A stretch of 64,000 nucleotides of DNA from Streptomyces asoensis (lineage in GTDB: Bacteria > Actinomycetota > Actinomycetes > Streptomycetales > Streptomycetaceae). Position 1 is the stretch's first letter, and every line of letters starts with the position of its first letter. A program made the position numbers and the translations under genes. The DNA is taken from positions 1-64,000 of the forward strand of contig NZ_BNEB01000003.1 in NCBI RefSeq assembly GCF_016860545.1. The letters are read 5' to 3'. Positions 8,912-20,248 of the stretch are shown here, one piece after another. The notes below the pieces were generated by a model. That model was not told where the DNA came from. It saw only the letters and a list, made by a program, of their open reading frames with translations, and did no database searches.

Positions 8912-9937
8912 TCAGCTGCCATGTGCGGCCAGGTCCTCCGGCTGAAGGGACACGCTGCGGTCGGTGGTCGCCGACTCCAGGACCGCGGCCGCCACCTCGA
9001 CGGTGCGCATGCCCTGGCGCAGGGTGCAGATGTCGGCCGGCTTGCCGAGGACCGCGTCCCGGAACAGCTCGTGCTCGACCTGGAGCGGCTCGCGCTTCGG
9101 GATGGCGTACCGGATCATGTCGCCCTCGGACACCCCGCGGAACGCCCGCAGGGCCTCCCACTCGGTGGTCACGGCGGCGTTCGAGTGGAACGTCAGGTCG
9201 GCGGTGAGCGTGTCGGCGATGAAGCAGCCCCGGTCGCCGGTCACCGACGTGAACCGCTCCTTGAGCGGGCTCAGCCAGTTCACCAGGTGGTTGACCATGG
9301 TGCCGTCGTCGAGGCGGCCGACCGCGGAGACCATGTCCTCGTGCTCACGGCCGCTCTTGGAGACGGTGTGCGCGGCGATGGACACGTACTGGCGTCCGGT
9401 CACCCAGCCGGTGAGGTCGATGTCGTGGGTGGCGAGGTCCTTGACGACGCCGACGTCCGCGATGCGGTGCGGGAAGGGGCCCTGCCGGCGGGTGACGACC
9501 TGGTAGACGTCACCGAGCTCGCCGGCCTCCAGGCGGGCGCGCAGCGAGCGCAGCGCCGGGTTGCACCGCTCGATGTGACCGACGCCGGCCACCAGCCCGC
9601 GCGACTCGAACGCGTCGACGAGACGACGGGCGCCCTCGACGGTGTCGGCGACCGGCTTCTCGACCAGCGCGCAGACACCGGCCTCGGCGAGCGCCAGACC
9701 GACGGGCTCGTGCAGGGCGGTCGGGCAGGCCACGACGGCGTAGTCGACGCCGAGGGCGATGAGCTCCTCGACGGTGTTCAGGATCGGCGCCCCCTGGGCG
9801 GCGCCGAACTTGTCGCCCATCGGGTCGACGACGCCGACGAGCTCGACGCCCTCCAGACCCGCCAGGACGCGGGCGTGGTGACGCCCCATGGAACCGAGGC
9901 CGACGAGTCCTGCTCGCAGCGACTTCCCGGTACTCAC
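8912..9937 (-). CDS. Gfo/Idh/MocA-family oxidoreductase
   Basis: NAD(P)-dependent sugar dehydrogenase of 341 aa. The nucleotide-binding motif GLVGLGSMGRHHARVL is at residues 10-25 and the signature EKPVADTVEGA at about 93-103, with the GFO_IDH_MocA C-terminal domain after it. Its GTG start overlaps the aminotransferase stop (GTGA, 9934-9937). The pairing with a DegT aminotransferase matches WbpB/WbpE, where C3 of UDP-GlcNAcA is oxidised and then aminated; that role here is an inference from context. Confidence 0.87.
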   Translation of the reverse strand: MSTGKSLRAGLVGLGSMGRHHARVLAGLEGVELVGVVDPMGDKFGAAQGAPILNTVEELIALGVDYAVVACPTALHEPVGLALAEAGVCALVEKPVADTVEGARRLVDAFESRGLVAGVGHIERCNPALRSLRARLEAGELGDVYQVVTRRQGPFPHRIADVGVVKDLATHDIDLTGWVTGRQYVSIAAHTVSKSGREHEDMVSAVGRLDDGTMVNHLVNWLSPLKERFTSVTGDRGCFIADTLTADLTFHSNAAVTTEWEALRAFRGVSEGDMIRYAIPKREPLQVEHELFRDAVLGKPADICTLRQGMRTVEVAAAVLESATTDRSVSLQPEDLAAHGS

Positions 9938-11049
9938 AGTTGCTCCCCCAGAGCATTGACGGCGGTGACGATGCGCTCCAGCTCCTGCGTGGACAGGGCC
10001 GGGTGGACGGGGAGCGACACGACCTCGGCGGCCGCGCGGTCCGTCTCGGGCAGGTCCCAGTCACGGCCCGCCTTCTGGTCCGGCTCCCAGTACGGCTTCA
10101 GCCGGTGGATGGGGGTCGGGTAGTAGACGGCGTTGCCGATGCCGGCCTCGGTCAGCTTGGCCATGGCGGCGTCGCGGTCGCCCTGGATGCGGACCGTGTA
10201 CTGGTGGTAGATGTGCCGGGCGCCCTCGGCGACCTTCGGCGTGACCACGTTCGCGGCGGTGATGTGCTCGGTGAGGTACGCGGCGTTGGCGATGCGCTGC
10301 TCGGTCCAGCCGTCCAGCTTGCGGCGCTGGACGCGGCCGATGGCGGCGGACACGTCGGTCATGCGCACGTTGGCGCCGACGATCTCGTTGGCGTAGCGCT
10401 TCTCCATGCCCTGGTTGCGCAGCAGGCGCAGGGTACGGGCGGTCTCCGCGTCCCCGGTGGAGATCATGCCGCCCTCGAGGCTGTGCATGTTCTTCGTCGG
10501 GTAGAAGCTGAACGTGCCCGCGGCGCCGAAGGCGCCGACCGGGGTGCCGTGCAGCGCGGCGGCGTGGGCCTGGCAGGCGTCCTCGACGACGGCGAGACCG
10601 TGCTGCGCGGCGATCGCCATGATCTTGTCCATGGCCGCCGGGTGCCCGTACAGGTGCACCGGCATGATCGCGGCCGTGCGCGGCGACAGGGCCGCCTCGA
10701 CCGCGGCCGGGTCCAGGCAGAACGTCTCCGGGTCGATGTCGGCGAAGACGACGTCGGCGCCGACCAGCCGCACCGCGTTGGCGGAGGCGGCGAAGGAGAA
10801 CGACGGCACGATGACCTCGTCGCCCGGGCCGAGGCCGAGGGCGAGGAGCGACAGGTGCAGCGCGGAGGTGCCGGAGTTGACAGCGACGCAGTGGCGTCCG
10901 TCGACCAGCTCCGAGAACTCCTCCTCGAAGGCCGCCACCTCGGGCCCCTGGACGACCATGCCGCTGCGCAGCACGCGCACGGCAGCCTCGATCTCCTCCT
11001 CGGCGATCACAGGCTTGGCGGCCGGTATGAACTCATGGGCGTCGGTCAT
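9934..11049 (-). CDS. DegT/DnrJ/EryC1-family sugar aminotransferase
   Basis: PLP enzyme of 371 aa that transfers an amino group to a keto-sugar nucleotide. Markers are RSGMVVQGPEVAAFEEEF, NSGTSALHLSLLAL, PSFSFAASANAV, VEDACQAHAA and the PLP-lysine context SFYPTKNMHSLEGGM. Start chosen at ATG 11049 because GGAGG stands 8 nt upstream; ATG 11055 is too close to it. It is translationally coupled to the downstream oxidoreductase. Most likely it acts on the 3-keto product of that enzyme. Confidence 0.9.
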   Translation of the reverse strand: MTDAHEFIPAAKPVIAEEEIEAAVRVLRSGMVVQGPEVAAFEEEFSELVDGRHCVAVNSGTSALHLSLLALGLGPGDEVIVPSFSFAASANAVRLVGADVVFADIDPETFCLDPAAVEAALSPRTAAIMPVHLYGHPAAMDKIMAIAAQHGLAVVEDACQAHAAALHGTPVGAFGAAGTFSFYPTKNMHSLEGGMISTGDAETARTLRLLRNQGMEKRYANEIVGANVRMTDVSAAIGRVQRRKLDGWTEQRIANAAYLTEHITAANVVTPKVAEGARHIYHQYTVRIQGDRDAAMAKLTEAGIGNAVYYPTPIHRLKPYWEPDQKAGRDWDLPETDRAAAEVVSLPVHPALSTQELERIVTAVNALGEQL

Positions 11050-11505
11050 CGACATCCCCTCCTCTACGGCGACCTCTAAGGCGCACCACGTCATGCAGGG
11101 TCGGGAGGGGCCGTGTCGATGTCCAGCACGGCCGCATCCCTGGTTGTCCGCCGAGACCTGTGGGCAGGCGGACGGTTCGTACACAGGACCCCGCCCCCCG
11201 AGGGTCCTGGCGGGAAGTCAGCCGTGTCCGGTCGCGAGACCGGTTGTGCTCATCGGCTGTGGTCACGGTGTGCATGTCCTTGGCCACCGGGACCACGAAG
11301 CACGTTACCAGCACGCGGACAGCGATTTTCCCAAGGGTTACCACAGTGAAACTCACGCAGCGAGTGCGCTCCCTCACAAACGAGACACAGAGTAACCCGG
11401 TGGGTGATCCGACGCGACGGGGGCACACGGGCCCCGGCCGTCGCGGGCACCCGGTGGGACACCGGGTGCCCGCGCGAGGTCGGACCGGTCAGGCGGGAGC
11501 GGGGA
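11050..11505. other. 456-bp intergenic region between aminotransferase and rne
   Basis: Holds the upstream region of the aminotransferase operon and the rne terminator (11442-11474). A small perfect hairpin (CCGGTC, GCGA loop, GACCGG) lies at 11228-11243. I see no credible coding frame and no promoter I would defend. Confidence 0.6.
11442..11474 (-). terminator. rne terminator
   Basis: Perfect 14-bp inverted repeat with a GGGAC loop, about 30 nt after the rne stop codon. Confidence 0.8.
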
Positions 11506-14500
11506 TCACTCCTGCGTCGAGGCCGTGACGGTCGGCTGGCTCTGCTGGGTCGCCGCCGTGGTCTTCGACACCGCCTTCGCCGCCTTCTTCGCCGTCGTCT
11601 TCTTGGCGACGGTCTTCTTCGCGGCCGTCTTCTTGGCCGCCGCCGTCTTCTTGGTGGCGGCCTTCTTCGCCGTGGCCTTCTTCGCCGTCTTGCGGGCGGC
11701 CGTCTTCTTCGCCGGAGCGGCCTCCGCGTCCTCGGCGGGCGTGTCGCCCTCCTCGGCGGTGGTCTCCGCCGCGGCCGACGGGACGACCACGACGGCCGTC
11801 TCCTCGGACGCGGTCGGCGCGGTGGCCTTGCGCACGGCACGGCGCCGCGGGCGGGCCGGGGCCGCGCTCTCGGCGACGGGCTCGGCGGCCTGCTCGGCCT
11901 CGGGCTGCTCCACTTCGGCGACCTCGGCGGCCGGGGCCGGCGCGACCGACGGCTCGGTGACCGTCACGACGGCGGCCTCGGCCCCCGCGGGCGAACCGGC
12001 CGGCGCGGACACCTTGCGGGTGGCCCGCCGACGCGTACGGCCCTTCGGCGCGGCGTCGTCGACGACCGGCGCCTCGGCCTGCGGCGTCTCGACGGCCGCC
12101 TCGGTGACCGGTGCCTCGGTGACCTGGGCCTCGACGACCGGGTCCTCGGCGGCGACCGGCGCGGCCTGGGCGGCGACCGCATCGGCCGGCTGCACGGGAC
12201 GCCCGGCCTCCGCCTCGGCGGTGACCTCCTGCGCGGTGGGCGCCTCGGCGGTCTCCTCGACGGGGGTGCCGGCCGGCTCGGCCGGGGCGAACGCCTCGGA
12301 TCCGCCCGCCCTGCGCGGCTGACCGCCGCGCGGCGCTCCCGCCGGAGCGGACGCCCTGCGGCTCGCCCGACGGCGGCCGCGACCGCGCGTGGCGGCGGCC
12401 TCCGCCTCGGCGACGCTGCTGTACAGCTCCTCGTCGGCCGCGAACTCGGGGGACGCGAGCGCGATCGGCTCGGCCACCTCGGCGGCGACCTCGGCCTCGC
12501 TCTCCGTCTCCTCCTCGACGACCGTCGCGGGCTCGACGAGGTCGGCGGCCACCGTCTCGTGCTCGTGGTCGTGGCCCTGTCCGTCGCCACCGCGGCCGCG
12601 CTTCTTGCGCTTGCCGCCGCCACCGACGGCGGTCGGCTGCTCCATGTGGACGATGACACCGCGCCCGTTGCAGTGGACGCAGGTCTCGGAGAACGACTCC
12701 AGCAGCCCCTGTCCGACCCGCTTGCGGGTCATCTGGACGAGGCCCAGCGAGGTCACCTCGGCGACCTGGTGCTTCGTCCGGTCACGGCCCAGGCATTCGA
12801 GCAGGCGCCGCAGCACCAGGTCCCGGTTGGACTCCAGCACCATGTCGATGAAGTCGATCACGATGATGCCGCCGAGGTCGCGCAGCCGCAGCTGGCGCAC
12901 GATCTCCTCGGCCGCCTCCAGGTTGTTCCTGGTGACGGTCTCCTCGAGGTTGCCGCCCTGGCCGGTGAACTTGCCGGTGTTGACGTCGACGACGACCATC
13001 GCCTCGGTCCGGTCGATCACCAGCGAACCGCCGCTGGGCAGCCAGACCTTGCGGTCCAGCGCCTTGGCGAGCTGCTCGTCGATCCGGTACGTGGCGAAGA
13101 CGTCGACCTCGGAGGTCCACTTCGACAGGCGGTCGGTCAGGTCGGGCGCCACGTGCGAGACATAGCCGTGGATCGTCGACCAGGCCTCCTCGCCGCTGAC
13201 GATGACCTTGGAGAAGTCCTCGTTGAAGATGTCGCGCACGACCCGGACGGTCATGTCCGGCTCGCCGTACAGCAGCGACGGGGCGTTCGAGCCGCCACCG
13301 TTCTTCGCCTTCTTCTGGATGTCCTCCCACTGCCCCTGGAGACGCTCGACGTCACGGCGCAGCTCGTCCTCGCTCGCGCCCTCGGCTGCGGTGCGCACGA
13401 TGACGCCCGCGTCCTCGGGGACGATCTTCTTGAGGATCGTCTTCAGACGGGCCCGCTCGGTGTCGGGCAGCTTGCGGCTGATGCCGGTCATCGAGCCCTC
13501 GGGCACGTACACGAGGTAGCGGCCCGGCAGGGAGACCTGGCTGGTCAGGCGGGCGCCCTTGTGTCCGATCGGGTCCTTCGTCACCTGGACGAGGACCGAC
13601 TGGCCCGACTTGAGGGCGGCCTCGATGCGGCGCGGCCCGTTGGCCATGCCGAGCGCCTCGAAGTTGACCTCACCGGCGTAGAGCACCGCGTTGCGGCCCT
13701 TGCCGATGTCGATGAAGGCGGCCTCCATCGACGGCAGCACGTTCTGGACCTTGCCCAGGTACACGTTGCCGACGTAGGAGGTGGCCTGCTCCTTGTTGAC
13801 GTAGTGCTCGACGAGCACGTTGTCTTCCAGGACGCCGATCTGGGTGCGCTCGCCGCTCTGGCGGACGACCATCACCCGCTCGACGGCCTCGCGCCGGGCC
13901 AGGAACTCGGCCTCGGTGATGATCGGCACCCGGCGGCGGCCCTGCTCGCGGCCTTCGCGGCGGCGCTGCTTCTTGGCCTCGAGACGGGTCGAGCCCTTGA
14001 TGGACTGCACCTCGTCGGAGGGCTCGGACGGCTTGCGCGGCTCACGGACCTTGACGACCGTGCGCTCGGGGTCGCCGTCGCCCGGCTGCTCGGCCTCGCC
14101 CGAGGAGTCACCGGCACGACGACGGCGACGGCGGCGACGGCGGCTGCCCGCGGTGGAGCCACCGGGCTCCTCGTCCGCGTCCTCCGCGTCCTCGTCCTCC
14201 TGCTCGGCGGTGTCCTCGGCGTCCTGCGCGGCCTGCTCGGCGGCGAACTCGTCGGACTCGGCGTCACCGGAGTCGCCCTCACCGTCGGCGGCATCGCCGC
14301 GGCGACGGCGACGGCCACCGCGGCGGCGACGGCGGCGCGAGCCGGTGTCCTCGCCCTCGTCGTCACCGTCGACGACGTCCTCGGCGGCCTCGTCGGCCTC
14401 CTCGGGCTCGGACTCCGGCTCCTCCTCGGCGGCGGGCGGCGTGGCCGCGGCGGGCGCGGCGGTGCGGCCGGAAGCGGCCTCCTCGCCCGCGCCGGCGGCA

Positions 14501-15705
14501 CGGCGGCGGCGACGGCGGCGCGACCCGGCCGGCTCCTCGACGAGCTCGGGGGTCTCCTCGGGCTCCTCGGGCTCCGTCACCTCGGCCTCGGCCGCGGCGG
14601 CCTCGGCGGCCGCCCGCTGCGGGGTCTGGAACTGCGGTTCGGCGAACACGGGCGCCTGGAACACGGCGACCGCCGGGCGCGCGGGGCGACGCGGCGCGTC
14701 CGCCTCGGCGTTCTCCTGCGAGGGCGCGGTGAAACCGCCGGCGGCCCGGCGGACCGCCCGGCGGCGTCCGCGACGCGGACCGGCGTCCTCCTCGGCCGGA
14801 GCGGCCTCGGCGGGCGCGGCAGGGGCTTCGGGGGCCTTCGGCTCCTCGACGGCGGCGACCGCCGGCTCCTCGACGGTCTCGGGGGCCTGGGGGGCCTGTG
14901 GAACCTCGGCCTCGGCGGGCGCGGCCGCCCGGCGGGTGGCGCGGCGACGGGTGCGGGGGGCGGGCTCGACGGCCTCGGCGGACGGCTCCTCGGTCACGGC
15001 GGGAGCCTCGGCCCGCACCTCGGCCTGCGCGGGAGCCGCGGTCTCGGCGACGGCGGGCGTGACGGCCTCCGGCGCACCGGCGGGCGCGGTCGCCCGGCGG
15101 GTGGCGCGGCGCCGCGTACGGGGCGCGGTCTCGGGCTCGGCGGGCGCGGACTCGACGGCGGGCTGCCGGTCGGCCTCGGCCGTCCCGGCGGCGGGCTCGA
15201 CGGTCTCGGCGGTCGCCTCGGCGGTCTCGGCGGCGGGCGCGGACACCCGGCGGGTGGCCCGGCGACGGGCGCGGCGGGGACCGCCGTCCTCGGCGGGCTC
15301 CTCCACGGCGGCCTCCGCGGCGGGGGCGTCCTGCTCGGCGGCCACCGGCACGACGGTCTCGGCGGCCTCGGCGTCGGCCGGGGCGCCGGCGGGCGCGGAG
15401 GCGCGGCGGGTGGCCCGGCGGCGCGTGCGGGGCGCGGCCTCGGCGGGCGCCTCGACGGCTGCCGCGGCCTCGGCGGCGGCGGTCGCGGCCGTCCCGTCCT
15501 CGAGGTCTTCGTCCGCCAGCTGCTCGGCGGACTCCACGGCCGGTATGGCCGGCGTGGTGATCTCGGCGGAGGTGTCGGCGGCGGCGGTCGGCGGACCCGC
15601 CGGCCGGGAGGCGGCACGGCGCCGGCGGCGCGGCGGCAGGGTGTCGCTGGGGGTGTTCGCTTCGGAGTCCTGGACGGACTCTGCGGATTCGGTCGGTTCG
15701 AGCAT
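11506..15705 (-). CDS. rne: Ribonuclease E/G family protein with long Arg/Ala-rich arms
   Basis: Endoribonuclease of 1399 aa for mRNA decay and rRNA/tRNA processing. The catalytic core spans roughly residues 600-1020. It has an S1-like start (TQIGVLEDNVLVEHYV), MEAAFIDIGKGRNAVLY, the catalytic aspartates in VVDVNTGKFTG (about 907) and GGIIVIDFIDM (about 950), and a zinc-link Cys pair in CVHCNGRG (about 1007). The core is in the middle, as in Streptomyces RNase ES, with disordered arms on both sides. The N-terminal arm has five copies of an RRRATRR-like motif and three poly-Arg blocks; the C-terminal arm has three more copies and a Lys/Ala tail like histone H1. ATG 15705 is preceded by GGGAGA; an earlier GTG at 15762 is less likely. 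Confidence 0.93.
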   Translation of the reverse strand: MLEPTESAESVQDSEANTPSDTLPPRRRRRAASRPAGPPTAAADTSAEITTPAIPAVESAEQLADEDLEDGTAATAAAEAAAAVEAPAEAAPRTRRRATRRASAPAGAPADAEAAETVVPVAAEQDAPAAEAAVEEPAEDGGPRRARRRATRRVSAPAAETAEATAETVEPAAGTAEADRQPAVESAPAEPETAPRTRRRATRRATAPAGAPEAVTPAVAETAAPAQAEVRAEAPAVTEEPSAEAVEPAPRTRRRATRRAAAPAEAEVPQAPQAPETVEEPAVAAVEEPKAPEAPAAPAEAAPAEEDAGPRRGRRRAVRRAAGGFTAPSQENAEADAPRRPARPAVAVFQAPVFAEPQFQTPQRAAAEAAAAEAEVTEPEEPEETPELVEEPAGSRRRRRRRAAGAGEEAASGRTAAPAAATPPAAEEEPESEPEEADEAAEDVVDGDDEGEDTGSRRRRRRGGRRRRRGDAADGEGDSGDAESDEFAAEQAAQDAEDTAEQEDEDAEDADEEPGGSTAGSRRRRRRRRRAGDSSGEAEQPGDGDPERTVVKVREPRKPSEPSDEVQSIKGSTRLEAKKQRRREGREQGRRRVPIITEAEFLARREAVERVMVVRQSGERTQIGVLEDNVLVEHYVNKEQATSYVGNVYLGKVQNVLPSMEAAFIDIGKGRNAVLYAGEVNFEALGMANGPRRIEAALKSGQSVLVQVTKDPIGHKGARLTSQVSLPGRYLVYVPEGSMTGISRKLPDTERARLKTILKKIVPEDAGVIVRTAAEGASEDELRRDVERLQGQWEDIQKKAKNGGGSNAPSLLYGEPDMTVRVVRDIFNEDFSKVIVSGEEAWSTIHGYVSHVAPDLTDRLSKWTSEVDVFATYRIDEQLAKALDRKVWLPSGGSLVIDRTEAMVVVDVNTGKFTGQGGNLEETVTRNNLEAAEEIVRQLRLRDLGGIIVIDFIDMVLESNRDLVLRRLLECLGRDRTKHQVAEVTSLGLVQMTRKRVGQGLLESFSETCVHCNGRGVIVHMEQPTAVGGGGKRKKRGRGGDGQGHDHEHETVAADLVEPATVVEEETESEAEVAAEVAEPIALASPEFAADEELYSSVAEAEAAATRGRGRRRASRRASAPAGAPRGGQPRRAGGSEAFAPAEPAGTPVEETAEAPTAQEVTAEAEAGRPVQPADAVAAQAAPVAAEDPVVEAQVTEAPVTEAAVETPQAEAPVVDDAAPKGRTRRRATRKVSAPAGSPAGAEAAVVTVTEPSVAPAPAAEVAEVEQPEAEQAAEPVAESAAPARPRRRAVRKATAPTASEETAVVVVPSAAAETTAEEGDTPAEDAEAAPAKKTAARKTAKKATAKKAATKKTAAAKKTAAKKTVAKKTTAKKAAKAVSKTTAATQQSQPTVTASTQE

Positions 15706-15982
15706 GCGGGCGTTTCTCCCGTCAGGGCTCCCGGGCGCCGCGCCTGGTCCGGCGTCGATCACGGAGGATCGATCGCCGTTGACGTCCGCGGCTCGCGCGA
15801 TGCGCGGTGCCGCCGTCCGGGGCGCGGGCGCCGCACGGGAGCTCTCTGTGTCCTGTCTCGCCGGTTCCGTACGCCGAATGCGGACGGCCTGGCGAAAGTC
15901 TTGTGGTCGGTTCGCCGCCCGACCCAGGTGGCTCCCGAGTCGAGGGCGGCGCTACGGCGTACGTTCCTTCGCGGAACCTTCC

Positions 15983-16789
15983 CTACGCGGGCGCCTTCGC
16001 GGCGGCAGCGGGTTCGGCCGTTGTGGGGGCCTGTGCTGCCTCGCGGTCGGGCGCGAGCGGGTCGGTCACCGTGCCGGTCTCTTCATCGAACAGCCCCTGC
16101 GCCAGCCTGGTCACCGCAGCGGGGACCGGCGGCGCCAGGTCGGCCACGGCGCGAAGACCGGACAGGACGTCGTCGGGTCGTACGGCAGGCGTCACGTGCC
16201 GAACAACCAGGCGCAGTATCGCACAAGGCCGGTCCGTCGGCCTATCAGCGGGTTCACTGTGCGTTTCGAGGTGGACGACGGCGGCACGGGCGTCGAAGGT
16301 GCGGACGCCGTTCTTGGCCATGCGCTGGACCTCGACGGTCCCGGCCCGGTTGAAGGCCTCGACCGCGCGGTCGGCCTCGGCCGGGTCCACGCCGTCCAGC
16401 CGCAGCTCCCACACGGAGGCCGTCAGCCGGTCGGCAAGCCCCGAGGTCCGGACCTCGACCGCGTCGACGACGTCGAGCCCGGTGGGCAGCGACTCGTCGA
16501 GGAGGGCTCTCAGCTGCTCCGGGTCACGCGCCGCGGTGAGCGCGATCTCCAGGTACTCCGCCTCACTGCCCGTGCCGGTGGGTGCGGCATTGGCGTACGA
16601 CACCTTCGGATGCGGTGTGAACCCGGCCGAGTACGCCATCGGCACCTCGGCACGGCGCAACGCACGCTCGAAGGCGCGCTGGAAGTCACGGTGGCTGGTG
16701 AACCGGAGGCGGCCGCGCTTGGTGTAGCGCAGTCGGATGCGCTGCACCGCGGGTGCGGGCGGCGGGCCTTCGGGCTGTCGCTTGCCCAG
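15983..16789 (-). CDS. TIGR03936/DUF2344 radical-SAM-associated protein
   Basis: Partner of the TIGR03960-type radical SAM protein encoded nearby; in some bacteria the two are one polypeptide. The family opening RIRLRYTKRGRLRFTSHRD is intact, followed by AYSAGFTPHPKVSYANA and a DUF2344 body; the function is unknown but probably concerns RNA or ribosomes given the link to rne. The first ATG/GTG in frame is GTG 16747 (254 aa), without a ribosome-binding site. Reading from CTG 16789 adds GKRQPEGPPPAPA, gives 268 aa and has AAGGA at 10 nt. I therefore prefer the near-cognate CTG start, 6 nt after the upstream gene, with moderate confidence. Confidence 0.82.
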   Translation of the reverse strand: MGKRQPEGPPPAPAVQRIRLRYTKRGRLRFTSHRDFQRAFERALRRAEVPMAYSAGFTPHPKVSYANAAPTGTGSEAEYLEIALTAARDPEQLRALLDESLPTGLDVVDAVEVRTSGLADRLTASVWELRLDGVDPAEADRAVEAFNRAGTVEVQRMAKNGVRTFDARAAVVHLETHSEPADRPTDRPCAILRLVVRHVTPAVRPDDVLSGLRAVADLAPPVPAAVTRLAQGLFDEETGTVTDPLAPDREAAQAPTTAEPAAAAKAPA

Positions 16790-16795
16790 TGTCGT

Positions 16796-18004
16796 TCAGT
16801 CCTTCGTGAGAGCGGTCGTACTCCTACCAAGAGTACGTGTCCCGTCCGCCGATGGTTCCCGCCGGGCGACCGCCGACGGCCGGCGGGACTCGCCGAAGAG
16901 CATCCGGCGCACGTCGGCGCGGGCCTGCCGGGCCGTCTCCCGGGCGGCGGCCAGCGTCTGCCGGGCGGTGCGGCCCACGCTGCGCGCGGCCTGGGCGGCG
17001 GGCCTCAGCACGGCGTCCCGTACGGCGTGCCCGACCGGGGTCAGGACGGTCCGGTACGCCCACCGCGCCGGCTCCACGAAGATCCACCGGAAGAGGGTCC
17101 CGAGGAACCGTCCGACCGTCAGGGAGATCCGTCCCGCGATCCGCCAGGCGTGGCCGAGGGCCTCCCCCACCTCCCGGGCGACGACCGCGAGGAAGCGGCC
17201 GGCGGGGGCGAGGACCCAGCGCCACAGGGCGAGGAGGGGCAGCGCGACCAGGATGCGGGCGGTCCAGTACAGGACCAGACCGATTCCGGTGACGAGCAGT
17301 TCGACGAGGCGCCACAGCCCTCGCGCGCACCGGACGACGGCCCGGCCGGACGGCGCGAGGATCCAGGCGCGGATCCAGCGCGCGGGCGCCACGACGAGGT
17401 GGCGCACCAGCCAGGCCACCACGGTGTACGCGCCGGTGCCGACGGCGGCGAGAACGCCCCCGACGGCCCGCAGCAGCCGGCCGGCCGCGTGTCCGGCGGG
17501 GGTCAGCACGCGCGCGTACAGCCATCCCAGCCCGGCCCCGGCGCACCGGGCCGCCCACCCCAGCCCGGCTCCGGTCACCCGGGCCGTCCACGCGAGCCCG
17601 GTCCCGATCAGCCGGACCAGCCGTCCGACGCCGTGCCCGACCGGGGTCAGGACGTACCGGTAGCTCCACACCACCGGCACCACGAGCAGCGCGTGTGCCA
17701 GCCGTGCGAGGGCCCCGGCCACGGGTACGACGACATACCGCCACAGCCCGGCCAGCGGCCGCAGGACCAGCGTCTGCACCAGCCACCACAGGCCCCGCCC
17801 GACCGGCCGCAGCACCGTGTCCCGGAGGAACCGGCCCCCGACGACGAGCGCGTCCCACGCCATCCGCACGGGCAGGACCAGCACGAGCACGACGATCCGC
17901 ACGGGCAGCCGGACCGCGACGACGAGACACCCCTCGGGCGTTCCGTCGGGGGTGCGGTCGGGCGTCCGCGCGGGGGTCGCGGCGGGTGGTTTCTCCAGGT
18001 CCAT
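16796..18004 (-). CDS. Repeat-containing hydrophobic protein of unknown function
   Basis: I do not recognise this 402-aa protein. After a Pro/Thr-rich start (residues 1-25) it alternates short hydrophobic or Trp-rich helices with a recurring turn of the type VLTPVGH: DTVLRPVGRG, RYVLTPVGHG, ARVLTPAGHA, AWILAPSGRA, RWVLAPAGRF, RTVLTPVGHA. Spacing is about 45-65 residues. The pattern suggests a membrane-lying solenoid or amphipathic helices. The C-terminus is basic and Ala-rich. It sits between the radical SAM gene and its DUF2344 partner and ends 6 nt before that partner's proposed start. ATG 18004 is the best start; an upstream GTG at 18097 adds a Cys/Arg-rich leader. Confidence 0.7.
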   Translation of the reverse strand: MDLEKPPAATPARTPDRTPDGTPEGCLVVAVRLPVRIVVLVLVLPVRMAWDALVVGGRFLRDTVLRPVGRGLWWLVQTLVLRPLAGLWRYVVVPVAGALARLAHALLVVPVVWSYRYVLTPVGHGVGRLVRLIGTGLAWTARVTGAGLGWAARCAGAGLGWLYARVLTPAGHAAGRLLRAVGGVLAAVGTGAYTVVAWLVRHLVVAPARWIRAWILAPSGRAVVRCARGLWRLVELLVTGIGLVLYWTARILVALPLLALWRWVLAPAGRFLAVVAREVGEALGHAWRIAGRISLTVGRFLGTLFRWIFVEPARWAYRTVLTPVGHAVRDAVLRPAAQAARSVGRTARQTLAAARETARQARADVRRMLFGESRRPSAVARREPSADGTRTLGRSTTALTKD

Positions 18005-18100
18005 GTCGGCATAGACGCCACAGGGGGCCCGCCGGATGCACCGGCAGGCCGCAACCGTGCCCGCCGGGCCACGGACGCGGCGCCGTGCCCCGGACACGAC

Positions 18101-18132
18101 CGAGCCCCCCTTCCCGCGGGAAGGGGGGCTCG
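18101..18132 (-). terminator. Terminator after radical SAM gene
   Basis: Perfect 32-bp palindrome that folds into a 14-bp stem with a CGCG loop, 43 nt after the radical SAM stop codon. It may limit read-through into the repeat protein gene. Confidence 0.75.
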
Positions 18133-18175
18133 GGCCGGGGACTTCAGCGGCTCAGTGGCTCGGCAACTCGGCGGC

Positions 18176-20125
<1,950 letters not shown>

Positions 20126-20248
20126 CGCGGGATTACCTTCGTGAGCTGGCGGGGGGCGCCCCCGGCCGAGGGCCGGAGGAAGGGAGACCATCAAGCGTAA
20201 CCCGACCGGAGCACTCCCCCGCCCCCGCGAAAGCCCGCCGCCGACGGG

